Below are positions 27,542-35,881 of a stretch of 64,000 nucleotides of DNA, piece after piece; the first letter of the stretch is position 1; each line of letters opens with the position of its first letter. The notes beneath the pieces were generated by a model. It ran no database searches and had not been told where the DNA came from. It worked only from the letters and a program-made list of their open reading frames with translations. This stretch comes from Parasulfuritortus sp049322515 (GTDB taxonomy: Bacteria > Pseudomonadota > Gammaproteobacteria > Burkholderiales > Thiobacillaceae). The position numbers and the translations under genes were made by a program. The DNA lies in assembly GCA_049322515.1 (NCBI GenBank), contig JBMOQW010000012.1, positions 62,001 through 126,000 on the forward strand. The letters are read 5' to 3'.

Positions 27542-28042
27542 CTACTTTATTGCCGCCAACCGCTCGGCGACCGGGGCCGGCACAAAAGGCCGCACATCCC
27601 CGCCCAGCCGGGCGATCTCGCGCACCATGCTGGCGGAGACGAACATGTAATGCTCCGCCGGCGTCAAAAAAACCGTTTCCAATTCCGGATACAGGCTGCG
27701 GTTCATGCCCGCGAGCTGAAACTCGTATTCAAAATCGGACACCGCACGCAAACCCCGGAGCACCAGTTGGGTCCCCTGCTCGCGCACGAAATCGACCAAC
27801 AGGCCGGAAAACCCCGCCACCGCCACATTGTCGAGGTCGGCCAGACTTTCCCGTGCCAGGCCGAGCCGCTCATCGAGCGAGAACAAGGGCGCCTTGCTGG
27901 CACTCGCAGCCACCGCGACCACCACCTGGTTGAAGATCCGGCTGGCACGCCGGACCAAATCCTCATGCCCCCGGGTGATCGGGTCGAAAGTGCCGGGATA
28001 GACGATCTTCCCCAATCCGGCCAGGTTGTTGGCTGCAATCAC
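27542..28042 (-). CDS. coaD: Phosphopantetheine adenylyltransferase
   Basis: CoaD makes dephospho-CoA from 4'-phosphopantetheine and ATP. The motif YPGTFDPITRGHEDLV contains the TxGH nucleotidyl-transfer signature, and VSASMVREIARLGGD is the second conserved motif. I set the start at GTG 28042 (VIAANNLAGLGKIVYPG, 166 residues): GGAG lies five bases upstream and the codon overlaps the rsmD stop (GTGA). The rsmD-coaD pair is very common. Confidence 0.95.
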   Translation of the reverse strand: MIAANNLAGLGKIVYPGTFDPITRGHEDLVRRASRIFNQVVVAVAASASKAPLFSLDERLGLARESLADLDNVAVAGFSGLLVDFVREQGTQLVLRGLRAVSDFEYEFQLAGMNRSLYPELETVFLTPAEHYMFVSASMVREIARLGGDVRPFVPAPVAERLAAIK

Positions 28043-28590
28043 GCACGCTCCAGCAGGCAAAAATGCGACAGTCCTGCCCGGCCTTCGCGCAACACGCGCA
28101 TACCCTCGAGAGCCGGTCGGGTGCCAAATTCGGCGTAGATTTTACCCTCTGGGGCGAGCCGTGTCGCCGCCTCGGGCAAGACCCGTTCGAGCAGACCAGA
28201 TTGAAAAGGCGGATCGAGAAAGATCACATCGAAGGGGGCCTGCGAACCGGCCAGCCAGGATTCCGCATCGGCCTGGACCAGCTCGACCTGGGCCGCCGCC
28301 AACGATTCACGCGCAGCCCGCAGGTGAGCCAACGCCTTTCGGTCGCGTTCCACCATCACCACCGAGGCGGCCCCACGCGAGGCCGCCTCGAAGCCAAGGG
28401 CGCCGCTGCCCGCGAATAGGTCGAGGCAGCGCAGCCCATGCAGACGCTGGCCGAGCCAGTTGAACAGGGTCTCCCGTACCCGGTCCGGGGTCGGCCGCAA
28501 CCCCGGAAGATCGGGAAAACTCAGGATCTGGCGCCGCCATTGGCCACCGATGATGCGGACCTGGTTACTTTTCCCCGCCGTCCGCGCCAC
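28039..28590 (-). CDS. rsmD: 16S rRNA (guanine966-N2)-methyltransferase
   Basis: RsmD methylates G966 of 16S rRNA during 30S assembly. The 183-residue product contains VRIIGGQWRRQILSFPD, the SAM-binding motif LDLFAGSGALGFEAASRG and the catalytic DPPF. It starts with GTG at 28590, with GGAGG five bases upstream, and overlaps the end of the M16 gene by 26 bases. It overlaps coaD by four bases, so three genes are tightly coupled. Confidence 0.95.
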   Translation of the reverse strand: MARTAGKSNQVRIIGGQWRRQILSFPDLPGLRPTPDRVRETLFNWLGQRLHGLRCLDLFAGSGALGFEAASRGAASVVMVERDRKALAHLRAARESLAAAQVELVQADAESWLAGSQAPFDVIFLDPPFQSGLLERVLPEAATRLAPEGKIYAEFGTRPALEGMRVLREGRAGLSHFCLLERA

Positions 28591-29893
28591 GCTGGCCTCC
28601 GACCACCACGGTCACCAGGGCCGACGGGTTCACCCGGGCCCGGAAGGCCCGCAGGATGTCCTCGCGGGTGACCGCCGCCACCTTGACGGTGTAGGTATCC
28701 AACCAGTCGGCCGGCAATTCGTAGAAGCCGAGCATGGCCAGGTGGTCGAGGATCTTGCGATTGCTGTCCAGGCGGAGGGGAAAGCTGCCGACCAAATTAT
28801 CCTTGGCTTGTTGCAGTTCCGCTTCGCTCGGCCCCTGGTCGAGGAATGCGCGCAGGGTTTCGCGCACCACGGCCAGGGCCTGGTCGGTGGCATCGCGCCG
28901 GGTCTGCAAGCCGATCTGGAAAGGACCCCGCTGGCGCATGGGGATGAAATAGCTGTAGGCACTGTAGGCCAGGCCACGTTTCTGGCGAATTTCCTCGATC
29001 ATGCGCGAGTCGAAGCCCCCGCCGCCCAGGATGTAGTTGCCGACCAGGAGTGGGAAATAGTCCGGATCATCCCGGGTCATGCCCGGCTGGCCGATGAACA
29101 GATGGCTCTGCGTAGCGTGGTGCGGGATGACCTGATCCACGGCCTGGGCCAACGTCGGCACCGGCGGCAGGGGCGCCACCCCGGCCCCGGGCGGCAGTCC
29201 TTCTGCCAGCCGGACCGCGAGCGCCTCGGCGCCGGCCCGGTCGATGTCGCCCATGATCGCCACCACCAGGTTGGCGGCCCGATAATGTCCGGAATGGAAG
29301 GCAACCAGATCGGCGCGGGACACGCTCGCGACCGACTCGGGCGTCCCGGTTTCGGGCTGGGCATAGGGATGCGTGCCGAACACGGCGGCCTGAAAAGCCC
29401 GCTCCCCGAGGAACTCCGGCTTGGTAGCGGCCTCGCGCAGGTTGGCCATGGCGCGCGCCTTCTCGCGCTCCACCACGGCGTCGGGGAAGGTGGGCCGGGC
29501 CAGCACGGTGGTCAGGATGGCCAGCGCCGACTCGCGTTCGCGGGCACTGCTCAAGATGCGCAGGGTGACCCCGGCCCGATCGGCGTCGAAGAATCCGCCC
29601 AGTTGCGCGCCGACATCGGCCAAGCGTTCGGCGATCTGCTGCTCGTCCAGTTCACCGGCGCCCAAGTTGAGCAGGTGCCGGGTCAGGTTGGCCACCCCAG
29701 GCCGCCCCAGCGGGTCATAGGCACTGCCGGCGGCAAAGGCGACACTGACATCGAGCATCGGCAGATCGTGGTTCTCGACGAAGACCACCCGGGCACCCTG
29801 GGGTGTGCTCCAGCGCTGGATGTCGAGACCGGCCCAGGCTGCCCCGGCCACGGACCAGGCGAGCAGGAGAGAAACGAACGATTTAACGGACAT
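28565..29893 (-). CDS. M16-family protein lacking the zinc-site motif
   Basis: This 442-residue protein has a signal peptide (to about AWAG at 22) and the M16 inverzincin fold: MLDVSVAFAAGSAYDPLGRPG aligns with the active-site region, but the HxxEH motif is replaced by NLTRHLL, so no zinc can be bound. The later RxxY-type substrate segment KRGLAYSAYSYF is present. It follows the active M16 gene, overlapping it by 11 bases. M16B peptidases work as heterodimers of one catalytic and one inactive chain, which fits. It is probably periplasmic. Confidence 0.9.
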   Translation of the reverse strand: MSVKSFVSLLLAWSVAGAAWAGLDIQRWSTPQGARVVFVENHDLPMLDVSVAFAAGSAYDPLGRPGVANLTRHLLNLGAGELDEQQIAERLADVGAQLGGFFDADRAGVTLRILSSARERESALAILTTVLARPTFPDAVVEREKARAMANLREAATKPEFLGERAFQAAVFGTHPYAQPETGTPESVASVSRADLVAFHSGHYRAANLVVAIMGDIDRAGAEALAVRLAEGLPPGAGVAPLPPVPTLAQAVDQVIPHHATQSHLFIGQPGMTRDDPDYFPLLVGNYILGGGGFDSRMIEEIRQKRGLAYSAYSYFIPMRQRGPFQIGLQTRRDATDQALAVVRETLRAFLDQGPSEAELQQAKDNLVGSFPLRLDSNRKILDHLAMLGFYELPADWLDTYTVKVAAVTREDILRAFRARVNPSALVTVVVGGQRGADGGEK

Positions 29894-31256
29894 GATGACC
29901 TCCGAGCGCCGGACCGAAGCCGCGTCGGGGGGGCTCGTCCGGCAGCGGTTGCGGATCGAGCACGGCCACCGTCAGGCGGTCGTCGACGAGATACTTTCCG
30001 GCCACGGCCTTGACCTGGTCGGCGGTGACCGCCTTGAGCCGGTCGAAGCGAATGGCGCGATCCCGCCAGGACAGGCCGGCGGTTTCCCACTCCCCGATCA
30101 ACATCGCCTGATAGAACAGGGAATCCTGCTGGAACACCTGGCCAGCCAGCACCTGGGCCTTGACCCGGGCCAACTCGGACTCCGAGACACCCGCCTCGGC
30201 GACCCGGCGAATCTCTTCCTTGAGGGCCGCCTCCAGTTCGGCCGGAGTGTGGCCCTCGGCCGGGGTGACGTCGGCAACGAAGTGGTTCGGCCCACGCGAC
30301 ACCGGGTCATAGCCGGCGGAGACATCTACGGCAAGGGCCTGTTCCTTGACCAGGCGCTTGGGCAGCCGGGCCGAGCCATGGCCATCCAAGACACCCGCGA
30401 GGATTTCCAGGGCATAGGGCTCCCAATCTTCGGTGGGGGCGGCGAGACGCGGCGCCGCCCAGGACAACATGACCGCCGGCAACTTGGCCGGTGCTTTCAA
30501 GGCAACCCGCCTCAGCCCGGCCTGTTCCGGCTCAGACTGGGGTTTGCGGACCGGCAATTCGCGCGCCGGCAACGTGCCGAAATAGGTCGCTGCCCAGGCA
30601 AATACCTGTTCAGGATCGACGTCACCCACCACCACCAGCGTGGCATTGTTGGGCGTGTACCAGGTGTCGTACCAGCGCTTCGCGTCGGCCACGGTCATGT
30701 GCTTCAGGTCGTCCATCCAGCCGATCACCGGGTGCCGGTAGGGATGGGTCTGGAAGGCCGCCGCCATGAGCGACTCGTACAGACGGGCCTGCGGCTCGTC
30801 TTCGGTGCGCATCCGCCGTTCTTCCATGACCACGTTGATTTCCTTGGCAAATTCGGCGCCATCGAGCACCAGGTTTGCCATGCGGTCGGCTTCCAACTTG
30901 AGCGCCGTTTCCAGCCGGTTGGCCGGCAAGGTCTGGAAATAGGCGGTGTGGTCACGCGAGGTGAAGGCGTTGTCGCGTCCCCCCAGGGCGGCGATGCGCT
31001 TGGAGAATTCGCCGGCCGGCACCGTCGCGGTGCCTTTGAACATCATGTGTTCGAGCACGTGGGCGACCCCGGTGGTGCCGTAACTCTCGTCCATGCTGCC
31101 CGCCCGGTACCAGACCTGGCTGACCGCCACCGGAGCGCGCCGGTCGGTCTTGACGATCACCTTCATGCCGTTGTCCAGGCGGCGTTCCAAAATTTCCGCC
31201 CGCGCCGGCGCACAGAGCGCCAGCAACAGCGGAATCCAGAGCAAAGCGAAGCGCAT
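29883..31256 (-). CDS. Zinc peptidase, M16 family (catalytic subunit)
   Basis: A 457-residue periplasmic peptidase. The start at 31256 (MRFALLWIPLLLALCAPARA, a clear signal peptide) is chosen because GGAGG lies six bases before it; upstream codons are open but unsupported. HVLEHMMFKGT gives the HxxEH zinc site at about 62–66, with the third ligand expected in the following NAFTSRDHTAYFQ region and downstream glutamates. Partner of the next, degenerate M16 gene. Substrates in bacteria are unfolded peptides; the specific one is unknown. Confidence 0.93.
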   Translation of the reverse strand: MRFALLWIPLLLALCAPARAEILERRLDNGMKVIVKTDRRAPVAVSQVWYRAGSMDESYGTTGVAHVLEHMMFKGTATVPAGEFSKRIAALGGRDNAFTSRDHTAYFQTLPANRLETALKLEADRMANLVLDGAEFAKEINVVMEERRMRTEDEPQARLYESLMAAAFQTHPYRHPVIGWMDDLKHMTVADAKRWYDTWYTPNNATLVVVGDVDPEQVFAWAATYFGTLPARELPVRKPQSEPEQAGLRRVALKAPAKLPAVMLSWAAPRLAAPTEDWEPYALEILAGVLDGHGSARLPKRLVKEQALAVDVSAGYDPVSRGPNHFVADVTPAEGHTPAELEAALKEEIRRVAEAGVSESELARVKAQVLAGQVFQQDSLFYQAMLIGEWETAGLSWRDRAIRFDRLKAVTADQVKAVAGKYLVDDRLTVAVLDPQPLPDEPPRRGFGPALGGHHVR

Positions 31257-31332
31257 GGAGGGCCTCCGTAGGGTAATGGACCGCATGATAAACTCCCTTG
31301 CAATCAAAGCATCTCAATGACAGCGCGCCATC

Positions 31333-32328
31333 GTGTTTGGTTTCCTCAAGTCCAGCAAAACCCCACCCGCGCCGGAATCGCCCCAGACGACCGTTTCCGC
31401 GCCCGAAGCAAGCAAGCCGTCCTGGACGCAACGGCTGAAACAAGGCCTGACCAAGACCCGCGCCGCGCTGACCGGACAACTCTCTGGCCTGTTTGCCGGA
31501 CACACCAAGATCGACGAGGCCCTGTACGAGGAGCTGGAAACCATCCTGCTCAGCGCCGATGTCGGCGTCGAGGCCACCGAGCATCTGCTCGGGGCGCTGC
31601 GTGCGCGGGTCAAGCGTGACAAGATGACCGAGGCCGGCGCACTGAAACAGGCGCTGCGTGAACTGCTCTCTGAACTCCTTCTGCCGCTCGAACGCCCCCT
31701 TGACACCCGTGGCGCCCAGCCCTTTGTGATCATGCTGGCCGGGGTCAACGGCGCCGGCAAGACCACCACCATTGGCAAACTGGCCAAGCGATTCCAGACC
31801 GAAGGCAAGACCGTCCTGCTCGCCGCCGGTGACACCTTCCGGGCCGCGGCCCGCGAACAGCTGACGGTCTGGGGCGACCGCAACGGGGTTGAAGTGGTCG
31901 GCGGCCAGGGCAGCGACCCGGCAGCGGTCATCTTCGATGCCGTGCAATCCGCAGCCGCGCGCGGTATCGACATCGTGCTCGCCGACACGGCCGGTCGCCT
32001 GCCCACCCAGATGCACCTGATGGAAGAAATCAAGAAGGTGCGCCGGGTCATCCAGAAGGCCGACCCCAGTGCACCGCATGAAGTCTTGCTGGTGCTGGAT
32101 GCCAACACCGGCCAGAATGCCCTCGCCCAGGTCAAGACCTTCCATGAGGCGATCGGTGTCACCGGTCTGGTCCTGACCAAGCTGGATGGCACCGCCAAAG
32201 GCGGCACCATCGCGGCACTGGCCAAGCGGCAGCCGATTCCCGTGCGCTTCGTGGGCGTTGGCGAAGGCCTTGACGATCTGCAGCCTTTCAAAGTCGATGA
32301 ATTTGTCGACGCCCTGTTCGGCGAATGA
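31333..32328 (+). CDS. ftsY: Signal recognition particle receptor FtsY
   Basis: FtsY docks SRP–ribosome complexes at the membrane. The 331-residue product has a short acidic/variable A region, then the N domain and the G domain with GVNGAGKTTTIGKL, DTAGRLPTQ and TKLDGTAKGG. The start is GTG at 31333 (MFGFLK); no strong ribosome-binding sequence precedes it, so the exact start is less sure. It overlaps ftsE by four bases in the classic ftsYEX order and is divergent from the M16 genes. Confidence 0.96.
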   Translation: MFGFLKSSKTPPAPESPQTTVSAPEASKPSWTQRLKQGLTKTRAALTGQLSGLFAGHTKIDEALYEELETILLSADVGVEATEHLLGALRARVKRDKMTEAGALKQALRELLSELLLPLERPLDTRGAQPFVIMLAGVNGAGKTTTIGKLAKRFQTEGKTVLLAAGDTFRAAAREQLTVWGDRNGVEVVGGQGSDPAAVIFDAVQSAAARGIDIVLADTAGRLPTQMHLMEEIKKVRRVIQKADPSAPHEVLLVLDANTGQNALAQVKTFHEAIGVTGLVLTKLDGTAKGGTIAALAKRQPIPVRFVGVGEGLDDLQPFKVDEFVDALFGE

Positions 32329-32978
32329 TCGAGTTTTCCGACGTTACCAAGCGTTACCCGGGGGGACATGAAGCGCTGTCCGGGGTCAACCTGACCATCC
32401 GGCGCGGTGAACTGGTGTTCCTGACCGGACATTCCGGGGCCGGTAAAAGCACCCTGCTCAAGCTGGTCGCTGCCATCGAGCGCCCCACCTCCGGCGTGAT
32501 CACCGTTGGCGGTCAGAACCTCGGCCGCATGCGGCGCGCCGCACTGCCCTATTTCCGGCGCAACATCGGCCTGATCTTCCAGGACCACAAGCTGCTCTAT
32601 GATCGTTCGGTGTTCGACAACGTGTTATTGCCCCTGCACATCCAGGGCCTGACGGGCAGCGAGGCCGCCAAGCGGGTACGCGCCGCACTCGACAAGGTGG
32701 GCCTCTTGAAGCGCGAGCGGGCCCGGCCGATCACCCTTTCCGGCGGTGAGCAGCAGCGTCTGTGTATCGCGCGTGCCATCGTCAGCCGCCCCCCTCTGCT
32801 GCTTGCCGACGAGCCTACCGCCAACCTGGATGACGATTACGCCCGTGACATCATGGACATGTTCCAGGCCTTCAATCAGGTGGGCGTCACCACCCTGATT
32901 TCGACCCACGATCAGGTTTTGATTGGCCGCTATGCGGGTCGAACCCTGCATCTGCAAGAGGGGCGGCTGTCGCCATGA
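32325..32978 (+). CDS. ftsE: Cell-division ATP-binding protein FtsE
   Basis: FtsE is the ABC ATPase that with FtsX controls septal peptidoglycan hydrolases. The 217-residue product has Walker A GHSGAGKST (35–43), the signature LSGGEQQR and Walker B LLLADEPTANLD. Its ATG overlaps the ftsY stop and its stop overlaps the ftsX start, both as ATGA, so the three are coupled. Confidence 0.97.
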   Translation: MIEFSDVTKRYPGGHEALSGVNLTIRRGELVFLTGHSGAGKSTLLKLVAAIERPTSGVITVGGQNLGRMRRAALPYFRRNIGLIFQDHKLLYDRSVFDNVLLPLHIQGLTGSEAAKRVRAALDKVGLLKRERARPITLSGGEQQRLCIARAIVSRPPLLLADEPTANLDDDYARDIMDMFQAFNQVGVTTLISTHDQVLIGRYAGRTLHLQEGRLSP

Positions 32979-33874
32979 GGGCCTGGGTCGACCACAACCT
33001 GCACAGCCTTGGCCTGGCCCTGCACAGCATGCGCGCGCAACCCTTCGCGACCCTGTTCAGCGTGCTGGTCATCGGCATCGCGCTGGCCTTGCCGGCCGGC
33101 CTGTACCTGGCCTTGCACAACCTCGAGAAGCTTTCTGGTGGATTGTCCAGCGAACCGGAACTCAGCCTGTTCCTCAAGCCAGAATTGGACGCCACGCAGG
33201 GGCGCGCCCTCGTCCAGGAATTGAGCCGCCATCCGGCCATCCGCACAACACGCTTCTTCACACGCGATGAAGGTTTGAAGCGCCTCGGCGATGCCGGGCT
33301 CGCCGACCTGACCGCCGGCCTCGAGGGCAACCCCCTGCCTGACACCATCATCATCGGAGCCAAGGCCGCCTCACCCGAAGCCATCGACCGACTGGCCGCT
33401 GAATTGCGCAGTCGCGTCGAAGTCGAACAGGTCCTGGTCGACAGTGACTGGACGCGTCGGCTCGCCGCCCTGCTCGAATTTGGCCGCGATCTGGTGCTGC
33501 TGCTGGCAGCGACCCTCGGCCTGGCCCTTGCGGCGATCACTGGCAACACCATTCGCCTGCAGATCTATGCCGCGCGCGAGGAAATTGAGGTGTCCCGTCT
33601 GATCGGCGCCACTGACCGATTCATTCGCAGACCTTTTCTCTATTTTGGCACCCTGCAAGGCCTGCTCGGCGGGGTCGCCGGGTGGGCCTTGGTCTCCGGG
33701 GCGCTGGCCTTGCTCGGGCGCAGCCTGTCCCGTTTTGCCGAGGCCTGGGGTCTGCCGAACACCCTCGTCGGGCTGGGCTGGCTCGAAACGACAGTCCTCC
33801 TCGGTGGCGCGGCGCTACTCGGCCTGCTGGGCGCCTACTTCGCGGTCGGTCACAGCCTCCGGAAACTGCTGTAG
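32975..33874 (+). CDS. ftsX: Cell-division protein FtsX
   Basis: FtsX is the membrane partner of FtsE. The 299-residue product has one N-terminal membrane segment (about 25–45), a periplasmic loop of ~120 residues and three C-terminal segments starting near 170 (LVLLLAATLGLALAAITGNT), the expected four-segment topology. It ends 14 bases before the convergent ankyrin gene. Confidence 0.95.
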   Translation: MRAWVDHNLHSLGLALHSMRAQPFATLFSVLVIGIALALPAGLYLALHNLEKLSGGLSSEPELSLFLKPELDATQGRALVQELSRHPAIRTTRFFTRDEGLKRLGDAGLADLTAGLEGNPLPDTIIIGAKAASPEAIDRLAAELRSRVEVEQVLVDSDWTRRLAALLEFGRDLVLLLAATLGLALAAITGNTIRLQIYAAREEIEVSRLIGATDRFIRRPFLYFGTLQGLLGGVAGWALVSGALALLGRSLSRFAEAWGLPNTLVGLGWLETTVLLGGAALLGLLGAYFAVGHSLRKLL

Positions 33875-33888
33875 GGCGGCCCCTCAGG

Positions 33889-34446
33889 TCAAGCCACGTC
33901 CTTGCTGCCGGGCAGCGTCATGGTGGCCACACCCACGCCAGGGTTGGGCACGAACTGGATCACGCTGGCCTTGGGGGCCAGCTTGCCCTGGGCTGTGCTG
34001 CACGAGGTGCCTTCATCCTTGCCCTCGCCCAGCAAAGGCTCCTGGGTCAGTTCCTGCAACAAATTGACAACGTCGATCCGGTGCGTCAGATACGCCATGC
34101 GCAGGGCCGTCAACCCGGCCTCATTGGTCAGCGCCGGATCGGCGCCATGCTCGAGCAACACGCGGCACACCTCGATTTCCCCGGCACCCGCGGCAATCAT
34201 CAAGGCCGTGTTGCCGAAATGCATGCGATGGTTTGGATCAGCCCCTGCGCTGAGCAACATTTCCACGCAAGCCGGACAGCCGGAATCCGTTTCCGGGTTG
34301 TATGCCGCGAAGATCAGCGCACTGCGACCGTGCGGATCGGTCGCGTCGATGTCGCCTCCCTCAGCCAGCGCATTCGACAGGGCATTGACATCCCCGCGCG
34401 ATGCGGCTGCCTGCAAGAGGCTCAAACTGGGTTCCAGCGTATCCAT
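33889..34446 (-). CDS. Ankyrin-repeat protein
   Basis: The 185-residue protein has three to four ankyrin repeats: SLLQAAASRGDVNALSNALA, GRSALIFAAYNP, GNTALMIAAGAGEIEVCRVL and GLTALRMAYLTHRIDVVNLL. The first part of one repeat carries a short insertion with a CPAC motif (DSGCPACVEMLL). No signal peptide is visible, so it is likely cytoplasmic, with a disordered C-terminus. AGGAG lies six bases before the ATG. It is divergent from rpoH; a protein–protein interaction role is the only safe statement. Confidence 0.88.
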   Translation of the reverse strand: MDTLEPSLSLLQAAASRGDVNALSNALAEGGDIDATDPHGRSALIFAAYNPETDSGCPACVEMLLSAGADPNHRMHFGNTALMIAAGAGEIEVCRVLLEHGADPALTNEAGLTALRMAYLTHRIDVVNLLQELTQEPLLGEGKDEGTSCSTAQGKLAPKASVIQFVPNPGVGVATMTLPGSKDVA

Positions 34447-34541
34447 GGCGAACTCCTATCAATAGTTGGGCGCGATCACACGAGATCATTGAGTGGCGAA
34501 TTTGCCACGCTCACCCGAATCTAGCCATTACCCGACTATTT

Positions 34542-34571
34542 TTGTCAAGTTAGAAACGGTTGAAGAATAAT
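34542..34571 (+). promoter_or_regulatory. Predicted sigma70 promoter of rpoH
   Basis: TTGTCA (34542–34547) is followed after 17 bases by GAATAAT (34565–34571). The expected start of transcription falls about 20 bases before the CIRCE operator, placing the operator in the transcribed leader, its usual site. The match to consensus is moderate. Confidence 0.5.
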
Positions 34572-34598
34572 AATCCGCTGGTGGGAACTTCGCCGTTG

Positions 34599-34625
34599 TT
34601 AGCACTCTATATGATCGAGTGCTAA
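34599..34625 (+). promoter_or_regulatory. CIRCE operator (HrcA site) upstream of rpoH
   Basis: TTAGCACTC, nine bases, GAGTGCTAA: both arms match the CIRCE consensus in all positions. HrcA repressor binds such sites and is released on heat shock. It lies 31 bases before the rpoH start codon. This places the sigma32 gene under HrcA control, a layout that has been reported for betaproteobacteria. Confidence 0.95.
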
Positions 34626-34656
34626 CATATCAGCACGCAGATTGGAGGCAAATCCG

Positions 34657-35508
34657 ATGACGACCGACACCCTGAATTTCCCCGTCCCGAGCGCGCTGGG
34701 CAGCCTGGAAAACTACATCCAGGCGGTCAATCGCTTCCCCATCCTCAGCGCTGAGGAAGAGCACACGCTCGCCACCCGGTTTCGCGAACAGGAAGACCTC
34801 GAAGCCGCCCGCAAGCTGGTGCTCTCGCACCTGCGCTTGGTCGTGGCCATCGCCCGTGGCTACCTGGGCTATGGCCTGCCCCATGCCGACCTGATTCAGG
34901 AAGGCAATATCGGACTGATGAAGGCGGTCAAGCGCTTCGATCCTGAGCGCGGCGTGCGCCTGGTCTCTTTCGCGGTGCACTGGATCAAGGCCGAAATCCA
35001 CGAATACATTCTCAAGAACTGGCGCCTGGTCAAGGTCGCCACCACCAAGGCGCAACGCAAACTGTTCTTCAACCTGCGCAGCATGAAGCAAGGCAGCGGC
35101 GCGCTCGGGGAGACCGAGATCAAGGACATGGCCAGCCAGTTGAATGTCCACGAAAGCGATGTCAAGGAAATGGAAGTTCGGCTGTATGGCCAGGACATCG
35201 CTCTGGAATCACACGCGGATGACGAGGATGAGGCCTTTGCCCCGATTGCCTACCTCTCCGCCCCCAACGCCGACCCCACCGACCACCTCGAACGGGCCGA
35301 ACGTGACCACCTGGCCAGCCATGGCCTGACCCAGGCCCTGGCCGCGCTAGATCCGCGCAGCCGCCACATTGTCGAATCGCGCTGGCTGAACGAGGAAGAT
35401 CCGGCCACGCTGCACGAACTTGCGGCCGAGTATGGTATTTCAGCCGAACGGGTCCGACAGATTGAGGTCAAGGCCCTGCAAAAAATGCGGGCCGCGCTTC
35501 AGGCATAA
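34657..35508 (+). CDS. rpoH: RNA polymerase sigma-32 (heat-shock) factor
   Basis: RpoH directs transcription of chaperone and protease genes. The 283-residue product (start ATG 34657, eight bases after GGAGG; a TTG at 34642 would place the Shine-Dalgarno inside the gene) has region 2 with DLIQEGNIGLMKAVKRFDPE and SFAVHWIKAEIHEYIL, the RpoH box QRKLFFNLRSMKQ, and a C-terminal region 4 helix-turn-helix (LHELAAEYGISAERVRQIEV). It is controlled by the CIRCE site upstream and ends in a strong terminator. Confidence 0.97.
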   Translation: MTTDTLNFPVPSALGSLENYIQAVNRFPILSAEEEHTLATRFREQEDLEAARKLVLSHLRLVVAIARGYLGYGLPHADLIQEGNIGLMKAVKRFDPERGVRLVSFAVHWIKAEIHEYILKNWRLVKVATTKAQRKLFFNLRSMKQGSGALGETEIKDMASQLNVHESDVKEMEVRLYGQDIALESHADDEDEAFAPIAYLSAPNADPTDHLERAERDHLASHGLTQALAALDPRSRHIVESRWLNEEDPATLHELAAEYGISAERVRQIEVKALQKMRAALQA

Positions 35509-35534
35509 AAAACCCGGCATTTGCCGGGTTTTTT
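35507..35534 (+). terminator. Intrinsic terminator after rpoH
   Basis: Six A, then CCCGGCA–TT–TGCCGGG, then six T, beginning inside the rpoH stop codon. The symmetry makes it usable from both strands, so it also ends transcripts of the small minus-strand gene at 35557–35664. Confidence 0.92.
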
Positions 35535-35556
35535 ATGGACACCGACGACCGCGCCG

Positions 35557-35664
35557 TCAGAACAGCAGATTGCCGATCAGGGAAGAAAACAGGCTCAGCC
35601 AAGCCCAGGCGATCAGGGCAACGACCAGGGTAATCGGCAGATTGGTGGGGCTAAACGGGTTCAT
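35557..35664 (-). CDS. Small (35-residue) single-span membrane protein
   Basis: The minus strand encodes MNPFSPTNLP followed by a hydrophobic stretch (ITLVVALIAWAWLSLFSSLI) and GNLLF, 35 residues. GGAG lies eight bases before the ATG. The frame ends 22 bases before the bidirectional terminator it would share with rpoH. One transmembrane helix fills most of the chain. I do not recognise it; small membrane peptides of this kind often modulate larger membrane complexes. The good ribosome-binding site, hydrophobic composition and terminator support expression, but no homologue could be checked. Confidence 0.6.
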   Translation of the reverse strand: MNPFSPTNLPITLVVALIAWAWLSLFSSLIGNLLF

Positions 35665-35776
35665 GAGGCCATCTCCTATTTTTCCCGCATCTTAATACGA
35701 CACCGGGGCCGGCCTCAATGCCGAACCTCACAGACCACCACTGAACCGCCAAAAAGCGCCACTTGTCTCCCGCGCA

Positions 35777-35792
35777 TGGCTTACGAAGTGCA
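35777..35792 (+). promoter_or_regulatory. Weak sigma54-like element before the pilin operon
   Basis: TGGCTTACGAAGTGCA has the invariant GG-N10-GC spacing of -24/-12 promoters, about 90 bases upstream of fimT, though the flanking bases match poorly (GTGC in place of TTGC). The surrounding 35665–35881 stretch holds no gene that I can support. Chance occurrence is quite possible. Confidence 0.2.
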
Positions 35793-35881
35793 ATCTGGCT
35801 ATCTTCAAATCGCACCGGGAAAGTGATGGATATGCCCCCACCAGATACGCCTTCTTCTCCGAAATGCCACGGACCCACGAC

